Of a DNA stretch of 64,000 bases, positions 47,245 through 56,953 are shown in pieces. The stretch is taken from assembly GCF_013340845.1 (NCBI RefSeq), contig NZ_AP020335.1, positions 2,232,001-2,296,000 of the forward strand, read 5' to 3'. Numbering within the stretch: position 1 is the stretch's first letter; each line of letters begins with the position of its first letter. The notes under the pieces are model-generated. The model ran no database searches. It had not been told where the DNA came from and saw nothing but the letters and a program-made list of their open reading frames with translations. Made by a program: the position numbers and the translations under genes. This DNA is from Hydrogenovibrio marinus (GTDB taxonomy: Bacteria; Pseudomonadota; Gammaproteobacteria; Thiomicrospirales; Thiomicrospiraceae).

Positions 47245-47475
47245 ATGACTTATGAAGAGTACATCAAATACTTATCAAGGTTCTTCATGAATCGATATGG
47301 TGAAGCATGGTTTCAGGAGCTTTATAGGCTACTGCCAACACTTCCCGACATGACTACATTTGTAAAATCATCTGAAGATTTTCAAGATTTCATGCTTACT
47401 GAAGGATTGAAAGGCAAACTGGAACAGATGCGTCATATAAATAGTGATTTTGACTTTATTGCTCCATTTGAATAA
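47245..47475 (+). CDS. Hypothetical protein, 76 residues
   Basis: I do not recognise it. It is rich in aromatic and acidic residues (MTYEEYIKYLSRFF, EAWFQELYRLL), mostly helical in appearance, with no membrane helix or signal peptide. No Shine-Dalgarno is visible upstream. It lies 27 bp after pxpC and 29 bp before a nuclease-like gene. The local sequence looks more AT-rich than pxpABC, which may mean recent acquisition. Confidence 0.6.
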   Translation: MTYEEYIKYLSRFFMNRYGEAWFQELYRLLPTLPDMTTFVKSSEDFQDFMLTEGLKGKLEQMRHINSDFDFIAPFE

Positions 47476-47504
47476 ATAAAAACTTTTTTAACCCTTAATT
47501 CTTA

Positions 47505-47975
47505 GTGAATGATATGACTGATGAGACAAACAGCTTCCAACGTATAGGCTCTGAATCAAACTCCAAAGTTGGGAAAAACTTTGAACTTAATGCTCAAAAA
47601 TTTTTCAAATCTATTGGCATTCACTTAGCTCTAAATTTAAAAGTCCCCGTTGGGGTTACTTCAGAAAAGAAAGACCATGCTTTTGATTTAGGCAATGAAC
47701 AGGAAAAAATTATTGTTGAATGTAAATCACATAAGTGGACAACAGGAGGAAATGTCCCAAGTGCAAAGCTGACCGTTTGGAATGAGGCCATGTACTATTT
47801 TTTAGTTGCTCCTGATAATTTCAGAAAAATCATGTTTGTATTAAAAGACACCAACGAAAAAACAACAGAAACACTCGCTGAATATTATTTCAGACGCTAC
47901 TCTCATCTTATCCCTAGTAATGTAGAGTTTTGGGAATATAACGAATCACTTGATTACGCTCAGCGCATTCGATAA
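47505..47975 (+). CDS. Unrecognised protein with PD-(D/E)XK nuclease-like motif
   Basis: 156 residues. The pattern E27...D61...E72-C-K74 (FDLG followed by IIVECKS) resembles the catalytic core of restriction-endonuclease-like enzymes, and the preceding GKNFELNAQKFFK helix fits the first acidic residue. The family is not one I can name. The start is GTG 47505 or ATG 47514; neither has a clear ribosome site. A variant of the 19-bp repeat follows 14 bp after the stop. With the 76-residue gene it may form a small two-gene unit. Confidence 0.6.
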   Translation: MNDMTDETNSFQRIGSESNSKVGKNFELNAQKFFKSIGIHLALNLKVPVGVTSEKKDHAFDLGNEQEKIIVECKSHKWTTGGNVPSAKLTVWNEAMYYFLVAPDNFRKIMFVLKDTNEKTTETLAEYYFRRYSHLIPSNVEFWEYNESLDYAQRIR

Positions 47976-47989
47976 CCAATCTAGAGGCG

Positions 47990-48008
47990 CCCCAACCTGA
48001 CAGATTTT
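47990..48008 (+). repeat. Dispersed 19-bp repeat, copy 6
   Basis: 18 of 19 match (A for G at position 11). It lies just after the nuclease-like gene, at the left of a 224-bp gap that also contains small inverted repeats at 48135-48152 and 48159-48185. Confidence 0.85.
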
Positions 48009-48199
48009 GACTAAACTTTGGAACAACAGAGGTCAGAGCAAAATTATTCAAACCCCAATTCAACATTCTCTTGATTGGAAATTCCATTTACTCCTGAGTT
48101 TCAACAAGTTATAGTAGATACCTTCCCACGTAGCGACCTAGTCGACTGAGTCTTTCTTGTTGCGTTTTTATTCACATATCGCAACTGTAAAGGCTTTAT

Positions 48200-48856
48200 A
48201 TGTCCGGCTTCCGTATCCGTTATCAAACTATCGAATTTGATGTATTCGATATTCATATCCGCAGTCTGAAAGACAACCAACAGTTTTATGACCCGTTTGG
48301 TGAAGCCGAAGGCATGGGTATTTCTTCTGCACAGTGGCCAATATTCGGCGTGCTTTGGCCTTCTAGCATCGTGCTGGCAAATGAGATGGAGCATTTCGAT
48401 ATTAAAGGAAAGCGGATTTTAGAGGTCGGTTGTGGGTTGGGGCTTTCTAGCCTATTGCTAAATGCGCGTCATGCGGATATTACAGCGACGGACATTCACC
48501 CGCAGGCAGGCAAGTTTCTGGTGGAAAATGCTCGGCTCAATCAAGAAAAGGAGATTCCTTTTTTAACAACAAATTGGAACGACGAGCATTCAGGTTTAGG
48601 ATATTTTGACCTGATAATCGGCTCAGATTTACTCTATGAAACGAACCATATCGAGCTTTTGTCGCAGTTTATCGACCGCCACGCCAATCCGACAGCCGAA
48701 GTGATTTTGGTAGACCCCGGCCGCGGCAATCATGCCAAATTCAGCAAGGAAATGGTGGCTAAGGGTTTCAGCCATAGCCAACAAAAGCTGGACGAACAGC
48801 AGCAAGCAAGCCTAGACACAGAATTCAAAGGCGTTATCCTAAATTATCAACGATAG
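48200..48856 (+). CDS. Class I SAM methyltransferase, lysine-methyltransferase-like
   Basis: 218 residues. The SAM loop EVGCGLG lies at 75-81, with ATDIHP after the second strand and the post-motif DLIIGSDLLYE. WPIFGVLWPSSIVLA before the SAM loop is typical of the METTL-like protein lysine methyltransferase family. The target is unknown. AAAGG stands six bases before the ATG. Repeat copies lie in the gaps on both sides. Confidence 0.8.
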   Translation: MSGFRIRYQTIEFDVFDIHIRSLKDNQQFYDPFGEAEGMGISSAQWPIFGVLWPSSIVLANEMEHFDIKGKRILEVGCGLGLSSLLLNARHADITATDIHPQAGKFLVENARLNQEKEIPFLTTNWNDEHSGLGYFDLIIGSDLLYETNHIELLSQFIDRHANPTAEVILVDPGRGNHAKFSKEMVAKGFSHSQQKLDEQQQASLDTEFKGVILNYQR

Positions 48857-48884
48857 CGGTCATGCCTCAAAAAACCTCGTTATG

Positions 48885-48903
48885 CCCCAACCTGGCAGAT
48901 TTT
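48885..48903 (+). repeat. Dispersed 19-bp repeat, copy 7
   Basis: Exact consensus match, 28 bp after the methyltransferase stop. Confidence 0.9.
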
Positions 48904-48993
48904 CATAGCCAAATTTCACATGTCGTTTTTCTTCAATAAATCCATTGAACAAGTGCCTAACATAAATTCTGTGTAACAACAGGAGGCACAACA

Positions 48994-49461
48994 ATGACGA
49001 CACGCATCAACTACGCAGCCATTTCGCCGAAAGCAATTGAAATTCTTCATCAACAAGAGGGGTACCTTCGCCAACAGTTCAAACAAAGCGAGACGGTTCC
49101 CGTCATCACTTGGGAGCTGGTCAAGCTAAGAGTCTCGCAAATAAACCAATGTGCTTTTTGCATTGATATGCACAGCAAAGATACCTTGCTGCTAGGTGAA
49201 ACCGCAGAGCGCATTTATGGCTTGAGCGCATGGCGAGATATGCCGCTCTACTCTGATCGTGAAAAAGCAGCCTTGGACTGGGCAGAATTAGTGACATCCG
49301 GTCAACCAATTTCCGACGAGCGTTACCAACAAGCGTTGGATAGCTTTGGCGAACAAAGTCTGGTAGATTTAACTATCGCCATTAATGCGATCAATAGTTG
49401 GAATCGCATTGTGAAAGTGTTTAAACCGGAGGTTGGACGCTATCAGCCCAGCAAAAAATAA
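48994..49461 (+). CDS. Carboxymuconolactone decarboxylase/AhpD-like protein
   Basis: 155 residues. The redox-active motif CAFC-x3-H is at C53, C56 and H60 (CAFCIDMHSKD), as in AhpD-type alkylhydroperoxidases of the CMD family. AGGAGG stands seven bases before the ATG, so it should be well translated. It overlaps the start of the AraC regulator gene, which probably controls it. The physiological substrate is unknown. Confidence 0.87.
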   Translation: MTTRINYAAISPKAIEILHQQEGYLRQQFKQSETVPVITWELVKLRVSQINQCAFCIDMHSKDTLLLGETAERIYGLSAWRDMPLYSDREKAALDWAELVTSGQPISDERYQQALDSFGEQSLVDLTIAINAINSWNRIVKVFKPEVGRYQPSKK

Positions 49462-50203
49462 CCTTTCATCAAACAGAAACTTTTCTTTGAGGTTGTTTCA
49501 GCCTCAAGGAAAACTATCGCCTTATGTGCAGGGCATCTGGTCTTTTTCCGTGCCCACCGAAAATACATCTCCGCAAACGCAATGGCTACCGGCAGACGCC
49601 TGTAGCAGTATTCTTTTCAATCTGACTGAAAACATCATTATGGATGACTCACTATTTACGGAAAAAGTGATTCTGTCGCCGGTTGAAACCCGATCACACT
49701 CCAAGACTTGGCAACCCGGTACTCAGTTGGCAGGCGTGAGATTTTATCCCGGCGTGGGGTTTGGTATTTTTGGCGAGCTATACGACCAGCCGCTTGGCTT
49801 GCCGGAAAGTGACTTGAACGCTGAACTCAAAACCCTGCATCATGCTCTGGCGAAAAGTCCTAATCACTTTTCTCGTATTATTCGACTCTACCGTTGGTTG
49901 GAAAGTTTGGATTTAACACAAACTGCGAGACTATCGGAAGAAGCTCAATCTCAAATGACCATCAGTCAACGCCAGCAGGAAAGACGCTTTCGCAAACTGC
50001 TCGGCATCACCCCAAAACATTACCAACGTATTGCTCGTATCCGCCGGGTACAAACCAATCTGAAACATCAACCGAATGTTGAGCTATCCGAAATGGCTTT
50101 GGAACATGGGTTTTCCGATCAAGCACACATGACGCGTGAGTTTAAACAGATAGTGCGCATCACTCCAAACCAGTATCGCAAGTTAATATCACGCAATCCA
50201 TAA
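49433..50203 (+). CDS. AraC-family transcriptional regulator
   Basis: About 256 residues if it starts at the TTG at 49433. The C-terminal two-helix-turn-helix domain is clear (ELSEMALEHGFSDQAHMTREF, about 215-237). The N-terminal part resembles DUF6597-type sensor domains of AraC regulators (PYVQGIWSF, AGVRFYPG). The start is uncertain: a GGAGG stands directly at the TTG, and another TTG lies at 49487. It overlaps the AhpD-like gene by up to 29 bp, suggesting coupled expression. Confidence 0.85.
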   Translation: MDAISPAKNNLSSNRNFSLRLFQPQGKLSPYVQGIWSFSVPTENTSPQTQWLPADACSSILFNLTENIIMDDSLFTEKVILSPVETRSHSKTWQPGTQLAGVRFYPGVGFGIFGELYDQPLGLPESDLNAELKTLHHALAKSPNHFSRIIRLYRWLESLDLTQTARLSEEAQSQMTISQRQQERRFRKLLGITPKHYQRIARIRRVQTNLKHQPNVELSEMALEHGFSDQAHMTREFKQIVRITPNQYRKLISRNP

Positions 50204-50232
50204 ACCCAGAAAGCTGTCTTCCCAATTAGGCC

Positions 50233-51345
50233 TCAAAGCGCATTTCGTTTATAGACCTGCGGCATATTCCCTTTACTCATCACCACCTGCCAAAGATGGA
50301 TATCTCTCGCATTGAACGCACCTGCGCAGGACAGTAAATAGAATTTCCAAAGTCGATAAAACTCTTCGCTGTATTTGTCTTTAAGGCTATCCCAGGCACG
50401 ATTGAAGTTATCGAACCAAGCCATCAAAGTGGTTTCGTAATAAACCCCGAAGTTTTCAACATCTTCTACATACATGCCGGTTTTATCTACGGCATGGGTA
50501 ATCTGTTCCAGTGAAGGGAGTTCGCCATTAGGAAAAATATATTTTGCCGTCCAAGGATTAACGCCGGGATTGCAGTCGTTTTTACCGATGGTATGCAATA
50601 AAAAAAGACCCCCGTCTTTCAAACAACGCTCGGCCACTTCAAAGTATTTTGCATAGTTTTTATGACCGACATGCTCGAACATACCGATGGAAACAATCGC
50701 ATCAAATTCGCCCGTTAAATCTCGGTAATCCATCAATTGAATTTCGACCGGCAATCCAGCACAGTTTTCTTGAGCCAGTTTCATTTGCTCTTTGGAGACT
50801 GTCACGCCAATCACTTCCACCTGATATTTTTCGGCGGCATATTTAGCGAAACTTCCCCAACCACAGCCGATCTCCAGAATGCGCATACCGGGTTTGAGAT
50901 GCACTTTTCGACAAACCAACTCCAGCTTATTTTCCTGCGCTTGATCAAGGTCATCGGTATCCTGCCAATAACCACAGCTATAGACCATTCTCTTATCTAA
51001 CATCTTAAGATATAGATCATTTCCAATATCATAATGATGTTCACCCACCTGAAAGGCGCGAGATTTTTTTTGTAGATTGCGATATTTTGCATTGACCTTG
51101 GAAAAGAAATCACCCAGCAGAGTGGCATTTTCATGCAAAGAGGCGGATAGGATTTTGGATATGCTTTTCTCAAGCTGCTCAACATCCCACCAGCCTTTGA
51201 CATAGCTTTCGCCGAACCCCAAAGACCCTCTCAGCACGACTTCACTGTAAAATTTTGGGTTGTACACCTGAATGTCCCAAGGGTTACTTCCATTAATGGC
51301 GACACCGGCTTTATCAAGCAATTTTGTGACGATATTTGAATACAT
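50233..51345 (-). CDS. cfa: Cyclopropane-fatty-acyl-phospholipid synthase
   Basis: 370 residues. The SAM site ILEIGCGWGSFAKYA and the downstream GVTVSKEQ match Cfa, as does MFEHVGHKNY. It adds a methylene bridge to unsaturated membrane lipids. GGAG stands about seven bases before the ATG. It converges on the AraC gene with a 29-bp gap that has no terminator I can see. Confidence 0.93.
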   Translation of the reverse strand: MYSNIVTKLLDKAGVAINGSNPWDIQVYNPKFYSEVVLRGSLGFGESYVKGWWDVEQLEKSISKILSASLHENATLLGDFFSKVNAKYRNLQKKSRAFQVGEHHYDIGNDLYLKMLDKRMVYSCGYWQDTDDLDQAQENKLELVCRKVHLKPGMRILEIGCGWGSFAKYAAEKYQVEVIGVTVSKEQMKLAQENCAGLPVEIQLMDYRDLTGEFDAIVSIGMFEHVGHKNYAKYFEVAERCLKDGGLFLLHTIGKNDCNPGVNPWTAKYIFPNGELPSLEQITHAVDKTGMYVEDVENFGVYYETTLMAWFDNFNRAWDSLKDKYSEEFYRLWKFYLLSCAGAFNARDIHLWQVVMSKGNMPQVYKRNAL

Positions 51346-51644
51346 GGACTGACTCCTTTTCTATCAAGCCCGTGGGCAGTGAAAACCTTGGATTCAAGTA
51401 CGTTAGAGAATGTAATTTATCAAACAGCGGCTATATGTCTTTTGAAGTATCAAGCATAGATATTGCCTAATACACTGATAATATTACATTTATTTTTTAA
51501 ACAAACAATAGGTAATATTCCTAAAACTGCGATTACCGTTTTGATTTTTTATTCAATAATCTTGAAGGATCTGCCACAAATTACCCCCCTCCACCCTAAT
51601 TTAACTTTTATAATTGTGACTTCAAAAATACACGGAACAACTCC
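51346..51644. other. Divergent gap between cfa and the EamA gene
   Basis: 299 bp, very AT-rich, no credible gene. It contains an inverted repeat AATATTAC (51480-51487) and GTAATATT (51512-51519) that could be a regulator site. Promoters for both genes must be here, but I cannot place them. Confidence 0.5.
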
Positions 51645-52565
51645 ATGCAAAATCACAGACTCGCCTATCTTTTATTGGTACTGACAACCTTGTTTTGGGC
51701 AGGAAATTTTGTATTGGCGCGTGCCGTGCATGCGCATGTGCCGCCAATCGGTTTGGCATTTTGGCGTTGGGCAGCGGTGGCGATTTTTATCATACCTTGG
51801 GCGTGGAAAGACCTGAAACAGCAATGGCCGTTGATGCGTCAGCATCCGGGGCTAATGATTGTTTACGGCGTGTTCAGTGTCGGCGCGTTCAACACATTGG
51901 TGTACCTTGGCTTGCAAACCACAACAGCGGTCAACGCATTGTTGCTGTTATCGGCGGGCCCTGTTTTCATCATGTTATTGTCGGCAATCTTGCTTGGGCA
52001 CGGCCTTAAGCTCTTGCAGGTGCTGGGCTTAATTGTTTCCGCTGCGGGGGTGCTATTGGTGCTTACCCATGGAGACATTGCCAACCTTTCTGGGCTGGAG
52101 AACGACCCTGGTGTGCTTTGGGTGCTGGGCGGTGTTATCAGCTGGGCGCTCTATTCGGTGTTACTCCACAAAAAGCCAGCGGGCATTGGTGGTAGTGGCT
52201 TTTTTGCAATGACCGTTATTGTCGGTGTGGTCGGACTGTTGCCTTTCTATCTGATGGAAACCTTTATCCAAAACCGCCCGGTGCATATTGATACTAGCTT
52301 GGCGCTCACCGTTGCTTATGTTGCGGTTTTCGCGTCTATCCTCGCATATTTGTTTTGGAATAAGGCAGTGGAATTAATCGGCGCCAATCGTTCCAGCCCG
52401 TTTATTCATTTGATTCCGGCATTCGGTTTGGTATTGTCGGTCATTTTCCTTGGCGAGCAGATCACCGCTTCAGACTTTTTGGGGCTGGCGTTGATCTTTA
52501 TCGGCTTGGTGATTGCGGCGGGCAAATTGCGCTTACGTAAACAGAATCAAAATAACCAGAGCTAG
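51645..52565 (+). CDS. EamA/DMT-family transporter
   Basis: 306 residues with about ten membrane helices in two EamA repeats (start LTTLFWAGNFVLARA; second half ALTVAYVAVFASILAYLFWNKAVELIG). Drug/metabolite transporters of this kind export amino acids or other small molecules; the substrate cannot be deduced. arfB follows 2 bp after its stop. Confidence 0.9.
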   Translation: MQNHRLAYLLLVLTTLFWAGNFVLARAVHAHVPPIGLAFWRWAAVAIFIIPWAWKDLKQQWPLMRQHPGLMIVYGVFSVGAFNTLVYLGLQTTTAVNALLLLSAGPVFIMLLSAILLGHGLKLLQVLGLIVSAAGVLLVLTHGDIANLSGLENDPGVLWVLGGVISWALYSVLLHKKPAGIGGSGFFAMTVIVGVVGLLPFYLMETFIQNRPVHIDTSLALTVAYVAVFASILAYLFWNKAVELIGANRSSPFIHLIPAFGLVLSVIFLGEQITASDFLGLALIFIGLVIAAGKLRLRKQNQNNQS

Positions 52566-52567
52566 CG

Positions 52568-52987
52568 ATGCTGAGACTTTCCACCGGACAAATCATTCCA
52601 GAATCCGAAATCACATGGCATGCCATGCGAGCACAGGGTGCTGGTGGGCAAAATGTCAATAAAGTGGAAACCGCCATTCATCTGCGCTTTGACATCAAGG
52701 CTTCATCTCTGCCTGAAGACTTTAAACAGCGTTTGTTGAGAAAATCCGATCACCGCATTACCAAAGATGGTGTGATTATCATCAAAGCGCAGTCTTACCG
52801 TACGCAAGCCGCCAACAAAGAAGATGCCTTGGAAAGATTGCGAGCGATTTTAGAAGAGTCCGCCGTGCGACCCAAAGCACGCATTGCCACTCGTCCAAGC
52901 AAAAGCGCACGCCTCAAACGGGTGGACGAGAAAAAACAGCGCAGTCAGATTAAAAATCTCCGGCAACGAGTGCGCCATGACGATTAA
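52568..52987 (+). CDS. arfB: Alternative ribosome-rescue factor ArfB
   Basis: 139 residues. The catalytic GGQ (26-28, in RAQGAGGQNVNKVETA) hydrolyses peptidyl-tRNA on stalled ribosomes. The basic C-terminal tail (RPSKSARLKRVDEKKQR) that enters the empty mRNA channel distinguishes it from full-length release factors. Adjacent to the EamA gene (2 bp) and murI (32 bp). Confidence 0.93.
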   Translation: MLRLSTGQIIPESEITWHAMRAQGAGGQNVNKVETAIHLRFDIKASSLPEDFKQRLLRKSDHRITKDGVIIIKAQSYRTQAANKEDALERLRAILEESAVRPKARIATRPSKSARLKRVDEKKQRSQIKNLRQRVRHDD

Positions 52988-53019
52988 AATAAACACATTC
53001 GATACTAACAAATAAAAAT

Positions 53020-53808
53020 ATGACTGATTCCAGACCTATTGGTGTATTTGATTCCGGTATTGGCGGCTTGCCGATTGCCCAAAAAATCCGAGAATTGCTC
53101 CCGAACGAAAAACTTATTTATGTCGCGGACACCTTTTACGCCCCCTATGGTGAAAAATCCGAGGACACCATTTTGCAACGCTCTTTGGCGGTAGTGGATT
53201 TTCTGATGTCCCAAGATGTCAAAGCCATCGTCGTCGCCTGCAATACCGCGACCATGGTCAGCATCAAAACCCTCAGGGAACGATATGATTTACCCTTTAT
53301 TGGCGTGGAACCGGGCGTCAAACCCGCTGCCATCCACACTAAAACAGGCGTGATTGGCGTACTGGCAACCGAAAAAACCCTCACCAGCCATGCTTTTGAT
53401 GCACTGGCAAAGCGCGTGGCGGGCAATGCTCATATGGAAATACAACCCTCTCCCAAGCTAGTACGCTTGGTGGAAGCCTTGAAATTGGAAAGCGAAGAAG
53501 CCGTGAAAGCCGTAGAAGAATATGTGCACCCGTTGATCGACAAAGGTGCCGACACCATTATCCTTGGTTGCACACACTTTGCCCACCTATCCCCCATCAT
53601 TGAAAAGGTTGCAGGAGAGAAGGTGTCCGTCATTAGCACGGAATTGGCCGTTGCCAAAGAAACCGTTAGACGCCTGAAAACTGAACATCTTCTCAGTGAT
53701 AGTTCTCAAACGGGCACCACCGAGTTTTTTAGCAACGGTGATTTCAATCTTTTTCAAGAACAAATCCAGAAACTTTGGTCAACAGGCGCGCAATTACTCT
53801 CGTTTTGA
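53020..53808 (+). CDS. murI: Glutamate racemase
   Basis: 262 residues. It makes D-glutamate for peptidoglycan. The two catalytic cysteines are C74 (ACNTAT) and C184 (GCTHFAHL), and the N-terminal GVFDSGIGGL is typical. No clear terminator follows; the 173-bp gap to the next gene contains a TATACT that may be a -10 box. Confidence 0.95.
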   Translation: MTDSRPIGVFDSGIGGLPIAQKIRELLPNEKLIYVADTFYAPYGEKSEDTILQRSLAVVDFLMSQDVKAIVVACNTATMVSIKTLRERYDLPFIGVEPGVKPAAIHTKTGVIGVLATEKTLTSHAFDALAKRVAGNAHMEIQPSPKLVRLVEALKLESEEAVKAVEEYVHPLIDKGADTIILGCTHFAHLSPIIEKVAGEKVSVISTELAVAKETVRRLKTEHLLSDSSQTGTTEFFSNGDFNLFQEQIQKLWSTGAQLLSF

Positions 53809-53981
53809 GCCAACCTCTAACCCCATAGAGTTTCCCGAAGTGGTTTTTATGTCTATTGATCAAATTCTTTTATGTCACATCGAAAAACTTTAACGTTATA
53901 CTAACTCCAACTGAGTAAGAATACCTAAAAAACTTTACTTGTTTGAATTCATCCACATAACTTCTGAGAGGCTCTAATGAA

Positions 53982-56168
53982 ATGAGTACAGGAAAAGAAT
54001 ATATTCTGCCTAATGACTTAGTTATTTTATCTACGTCAGACATGTTCGGAAATATCATCGACTATAATGAAGGATTTCGCGAAGCTTCTGGGTATGATGA
54101 CAAAGAACTCGTAGGTAAACCTCACAACATCCTGCGCCACCCTGATATGCCCAAAGAAGCGTTTAAAGATTTCTGGGAAACAATTAAAGCTGGTCATCCT
54201 TGGCAAGGCGTAGTGAAAAATAAATGCAAAAATGGTGATTACTATTGGGTAATGGCCAATGCCACTCCTATTATAGAAAATGGTAAAATCACAGGTTATT
54301 TATCCGTTCGATATCCTGCTACTGAGCAACAAAAACAGTCTGCTTCCAAACTCTATGCAGATATTAAAGCAGGAAAGGCCAGTTTTCCGTGGACGAAACA
54401 AGACTCTAAACTCAAGCAGCTTTTACTACCGAGCATCAGTGTCCTAGTAACTTTCTTGACCATTATTGCTTTAGGCTTTAATTCTGAGCTTACGACTCTA
54501 TCCGCAAGCTTAATTGCTTTAAGTTTGATCTCCATTAGCAGCGCAGCATGGTTTACTTTAAAATCTTTAGGTATCTCTTCCAAATTAAAAACTGGAATCG
54601 AAAACCTTGCCAACGGCAATTTTCAACAAGCCATAGACGATAAAACCGAACTTGGCTTTCTGCTAAATATGTTGCGTACACGCGTTGCCGAATCAGAAGC
54701 AAAAAACTACGATGCCGCAAAGAACTCTGCCATTTTAACCACTGCGATGAATAGCGCCAGCACCAACCTGATGGTCGCAGATGCAGATTTTAATATCAAA
54801 AGCATTAACCTATCTCTTGTAGAGATGTTTAAACACAACGAAGCTGCTTTGCAAAAAGCACTGCCTAACTTCAAGGCTGATAAAGTCGTCAATTCCAATA
54901 TGGATATATTCCATAAAAATCCTGCGCACCAGAGACAAATGCTCAGCACGCTTATGAAGCCTTGGATTGGTGATTTACATGTTTCAGATTTAATTCTGCA
55001 ACTGACAGTAGTACCTATTATTCGCAACGAGCAAAAAGTGGGTTATGTTGTTGAGTGGATAGATAAAACCGATGAAATGAAAAATATCGATGATATTATC
55101 CGCGTACTTGAGCGCATTGAAGAAGGGGATTTCAATTACCGAATTGAAGTCCTACCTGGTGATTTGGAAGAACTCGGAAACACCATCAACAGAACCATGA
55201 ACGTTTTAGGTGGCGTCATGAGTGCGATAGGAGATGTCATGTCCGCTCAAGCACAAGGCGACTTAACCAAAGAACTACCTCCAGGCATTTTCAAAGGACA
55301 AATTCACGATCTAAAAAATGCTATCAATTTTTCCACACAAAAAATCAAAGAAGTCGTCGGAATGACGATAGAGGTCTCTGATGCGGTTAATCATGCTGCG
55401 CAAGAAGTTTCACAAGGTTCATTAGATCTTAGTAGTCGCGTTCAAGATCAGGCTGCCGCACTGGAACAAACCTCTGCAACGATGGAACAAATGAATTCAC
55501 AAGTGCAAAGTAGTAGTAACAATGCACAAGAAGCCAGCCAAGTTTCGGTAGACGTTCAGAAAAAAGTGGTTCAAGGTGTTAGTACGATGGAACAAACCAT
55601 CCATGCGATGAATGCCATTGAAGAGTCCAGCCACAAGATTGCAGACATAGTCACGCTTATCGACAGCATTGCCTTCCAAACAAATCTACTCGCGCTCAAC
55701 GCTGCAGTAGAAGCCGCTCGCGCAGGTGAGCATGGTCGTGGTTTTGCGGTCGTAGCTTCAGAAGTCCGCAGTCTTGCCCAAAAATCGGCCGATGCGGCGA
55801 AAGACATCAAAAAACTTATTGAAGAAACGGTCGATCGAGTCAATCAAGGATCTACACTGGCTTCAGAGTCCGGTGAAATGCTCCACGAAATTAATGACTC
55901 CATTGATACGGTTACAAAAATGGTTTCAGGAATCGCTCAAGCCTCTAAAGAACAAGCCGATGGCGTTGAACAAGTCCACAAAGCTATTAGCCAGATAGAC
56001 AGCCTAACGCAACAAAATGCGGCTCTCGTTGAAGAAACAAGCGCTGCAGCCGAGCACTTGAAAGAGCAGGCGGAAAGCTTACAAACCGAAATGGCGTTTT
56101 TCACTTTAGGTGACGCTGAGGTGTTGGATCATAATAAATACGCTTTAACAAAGAAAAAAGACGCCTAG
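53982..56168 (+). CDS. Chemoreceptor (MCP) with two PAS domains
   Basis: 728 residues. Order: Aer-type PAS (about 5-115), two close membrane helices (about 146-190), a second PAS-like domain (about 245-370), HAMP (about 380-435), then the MCP signalling domain (about 450-700) with [17 protein letters not shown] at its tip. Almost nothing is exposed to the periplasm, so it probably senses an internal signal such as redox state. The first PAS is closely similar to that of the MCP at 36645-39869 (both have CKNGDYYW). A response regulator follows after 20 bp. Confidence 0.93.
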   Translation: MSTGKEYILPNDLVILSTSDMFGNIIDYNEGFREASGYDDKELVGKPHNILRHPDMPKEAFKDFWETIKAGHPWQGVVKNKCKNGDYYWVMANATPIIENGKITGYLSVRYPATEQQKQSASKLYADIKAGKASFPWTKQDSKLKQLLLPSISVLVTFLTIIALGFNSELTTLSASLIALSLISISSAAWFTLKSLGISSKLKTGIENLANGNFQQAIDDKTELGFLLNMLRTRVAESEAKNYDAAKNSAILTTAMNSASTNLMVADADFNIKSINLSLVEMFKHNEAALQKALPNFKADKVVNSNMDIFHKNPAHQRQMLSTLMKPWIGDLHVSDLILQLTVVPIIRNEQKVGYVVEWIDKTDEMKNIDDIIRVLERIEEGDFNYRIEVLPGDLEELGNTINRTMNVLGGVMSAIGDVMSAQAQGDLTKELPPGIFKGQIHDLKNAINFSTQKIKEVVGMTIEVSDAVNHAAQEVSQGSLDLSSRVQDQAAALEQTSATMEQMNSQVQSSSNNAQEASQVSVDVQKKVVQGVSTMEQTIHAMNAIEESSHKIADIVTLIDSIAFQTNLLALNAAVEAARAGEHGRGFAVVASEVRSLAQKSADAAKDIKKLIEETVDRVNQGSTLASESGEMLHEINDSIDTVTKMVSGIAQASKEQADGVEQVHKAISQIDSLTQQNAALVEETSAAAEHLKEQAESLQTEMAFFTLGDAEVLDHNKYALTKKKDA

Positions 56169-56188
56169 AGTAAATCAATGGAGTACAA

Positions 56189-56551
56189 GTGCACTCACTA
56201 AAACTATTGCTGGTTGAAGATGCAGTAGTACTGCAAAAACTTCAGTCAGCCATGTTTCAGAAATTTGGCCATCATCCCGTCGTTGCCGCTTCGGGTGAAC
56301 AGGCCTTAGAAATACTAAAAAAAGAATCCTTTGACGTCATTATGATGGACTTGGTCATGCCGGGTATGGATGGCTTTGAATGCACTCGAAACATTAGACA
56401 ATCCGGTATTAACACGCCAATCGTCGCTTTAAGTGGAAACGATGATGAGGAAACACTTGAGATATGCTATGAAGTTGGCATAGACGGTTTTCTAAAAAAG
56501 CCGACCAATAAAGCTGCATTTGATGCCATGATGCATCATATATTTGAGTAA
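56189..56551 (+). CDS. Single-domain response regulator (CheY-like)
   Basis: 120 residues, one receiver domain. Acidic pocket E10/D11, phosphorylation site D54 (MMDLVMPGMDG), S82 and K104 are all present. The start is GTG with GGAG five bases upstream. It stands 20 bp after the PAS chemoreceptor and is likely co-transcribed. No output domain, so it may act by protein contact; its kinase is not in the window. Confidence 0.92.
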   Translation: MHSLKLLLVEDAVVLQKLQSAMFQKFGHHPVVAASGEQALEILKKESFDVIMMDLVMPGMDGFECTRNIRQSGINTPIVALSGNDDEETLEICYEVGIDGFLKKPTNKAAFDAMMHHIFE

Positions 56552-56953
56552 CCGCGCTATAAAAACCCTGCGATGCGAATCGCAACTGACACACTGACAG
56601 TGCCGAACAACTGCCACTCTTACACAAGTTGCCCTCTTGGTAGAGGTCAATCAATCGAATGGCGGCACCCACTTTTCAATCATCGCACTCAAAACCTTTG
56701 AGGCAATATGTTTAAGGTCAGCCCTTTCGCCAACATCTTCACCGCCATCTTCGTCGCCACTTTCCCCCCCAACCTGGCAGATTTTGTGGGTGAGAATAGA
56801 GTTACGTCTACCTCAAAAAGGTATTCTTGCTGATTCAACAACAATGAATTCTCTAAACACTAACAAAAATGCAAAAATGTCTTGCTAAAATCCTAACGAC
56901 CAACGCGCGAAAACACGTGCGTTCAGCCCTGTTTCAATCCTAAGGAGTCAAAC
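56552..56953. other. Gap between the response regulator and cytochrome b561
   Basis: 402 bp without a credible gene. Short open frames exist but lack ribosome sites and family-like sequence. It holds repeat copy 8 and, near 56910-56931, a small imperfect inverted repeat just before the cytochrome gene, which may be part of its promoter region. Confidence 0.5.
56767..56785 (+). repeat. Dispersed 19-bp repeat, copy 8
   Basis: Exact consensus match, preceded by three more C's. Confidence 0.9.

Noticed and set aside
56637-56888. 83-codon open frame between the response regulator and cytochrome b561
   Set aside because: No ribosome site, a Ser/Pro-rich biased composition, and it runs across the 19-bp repeat.
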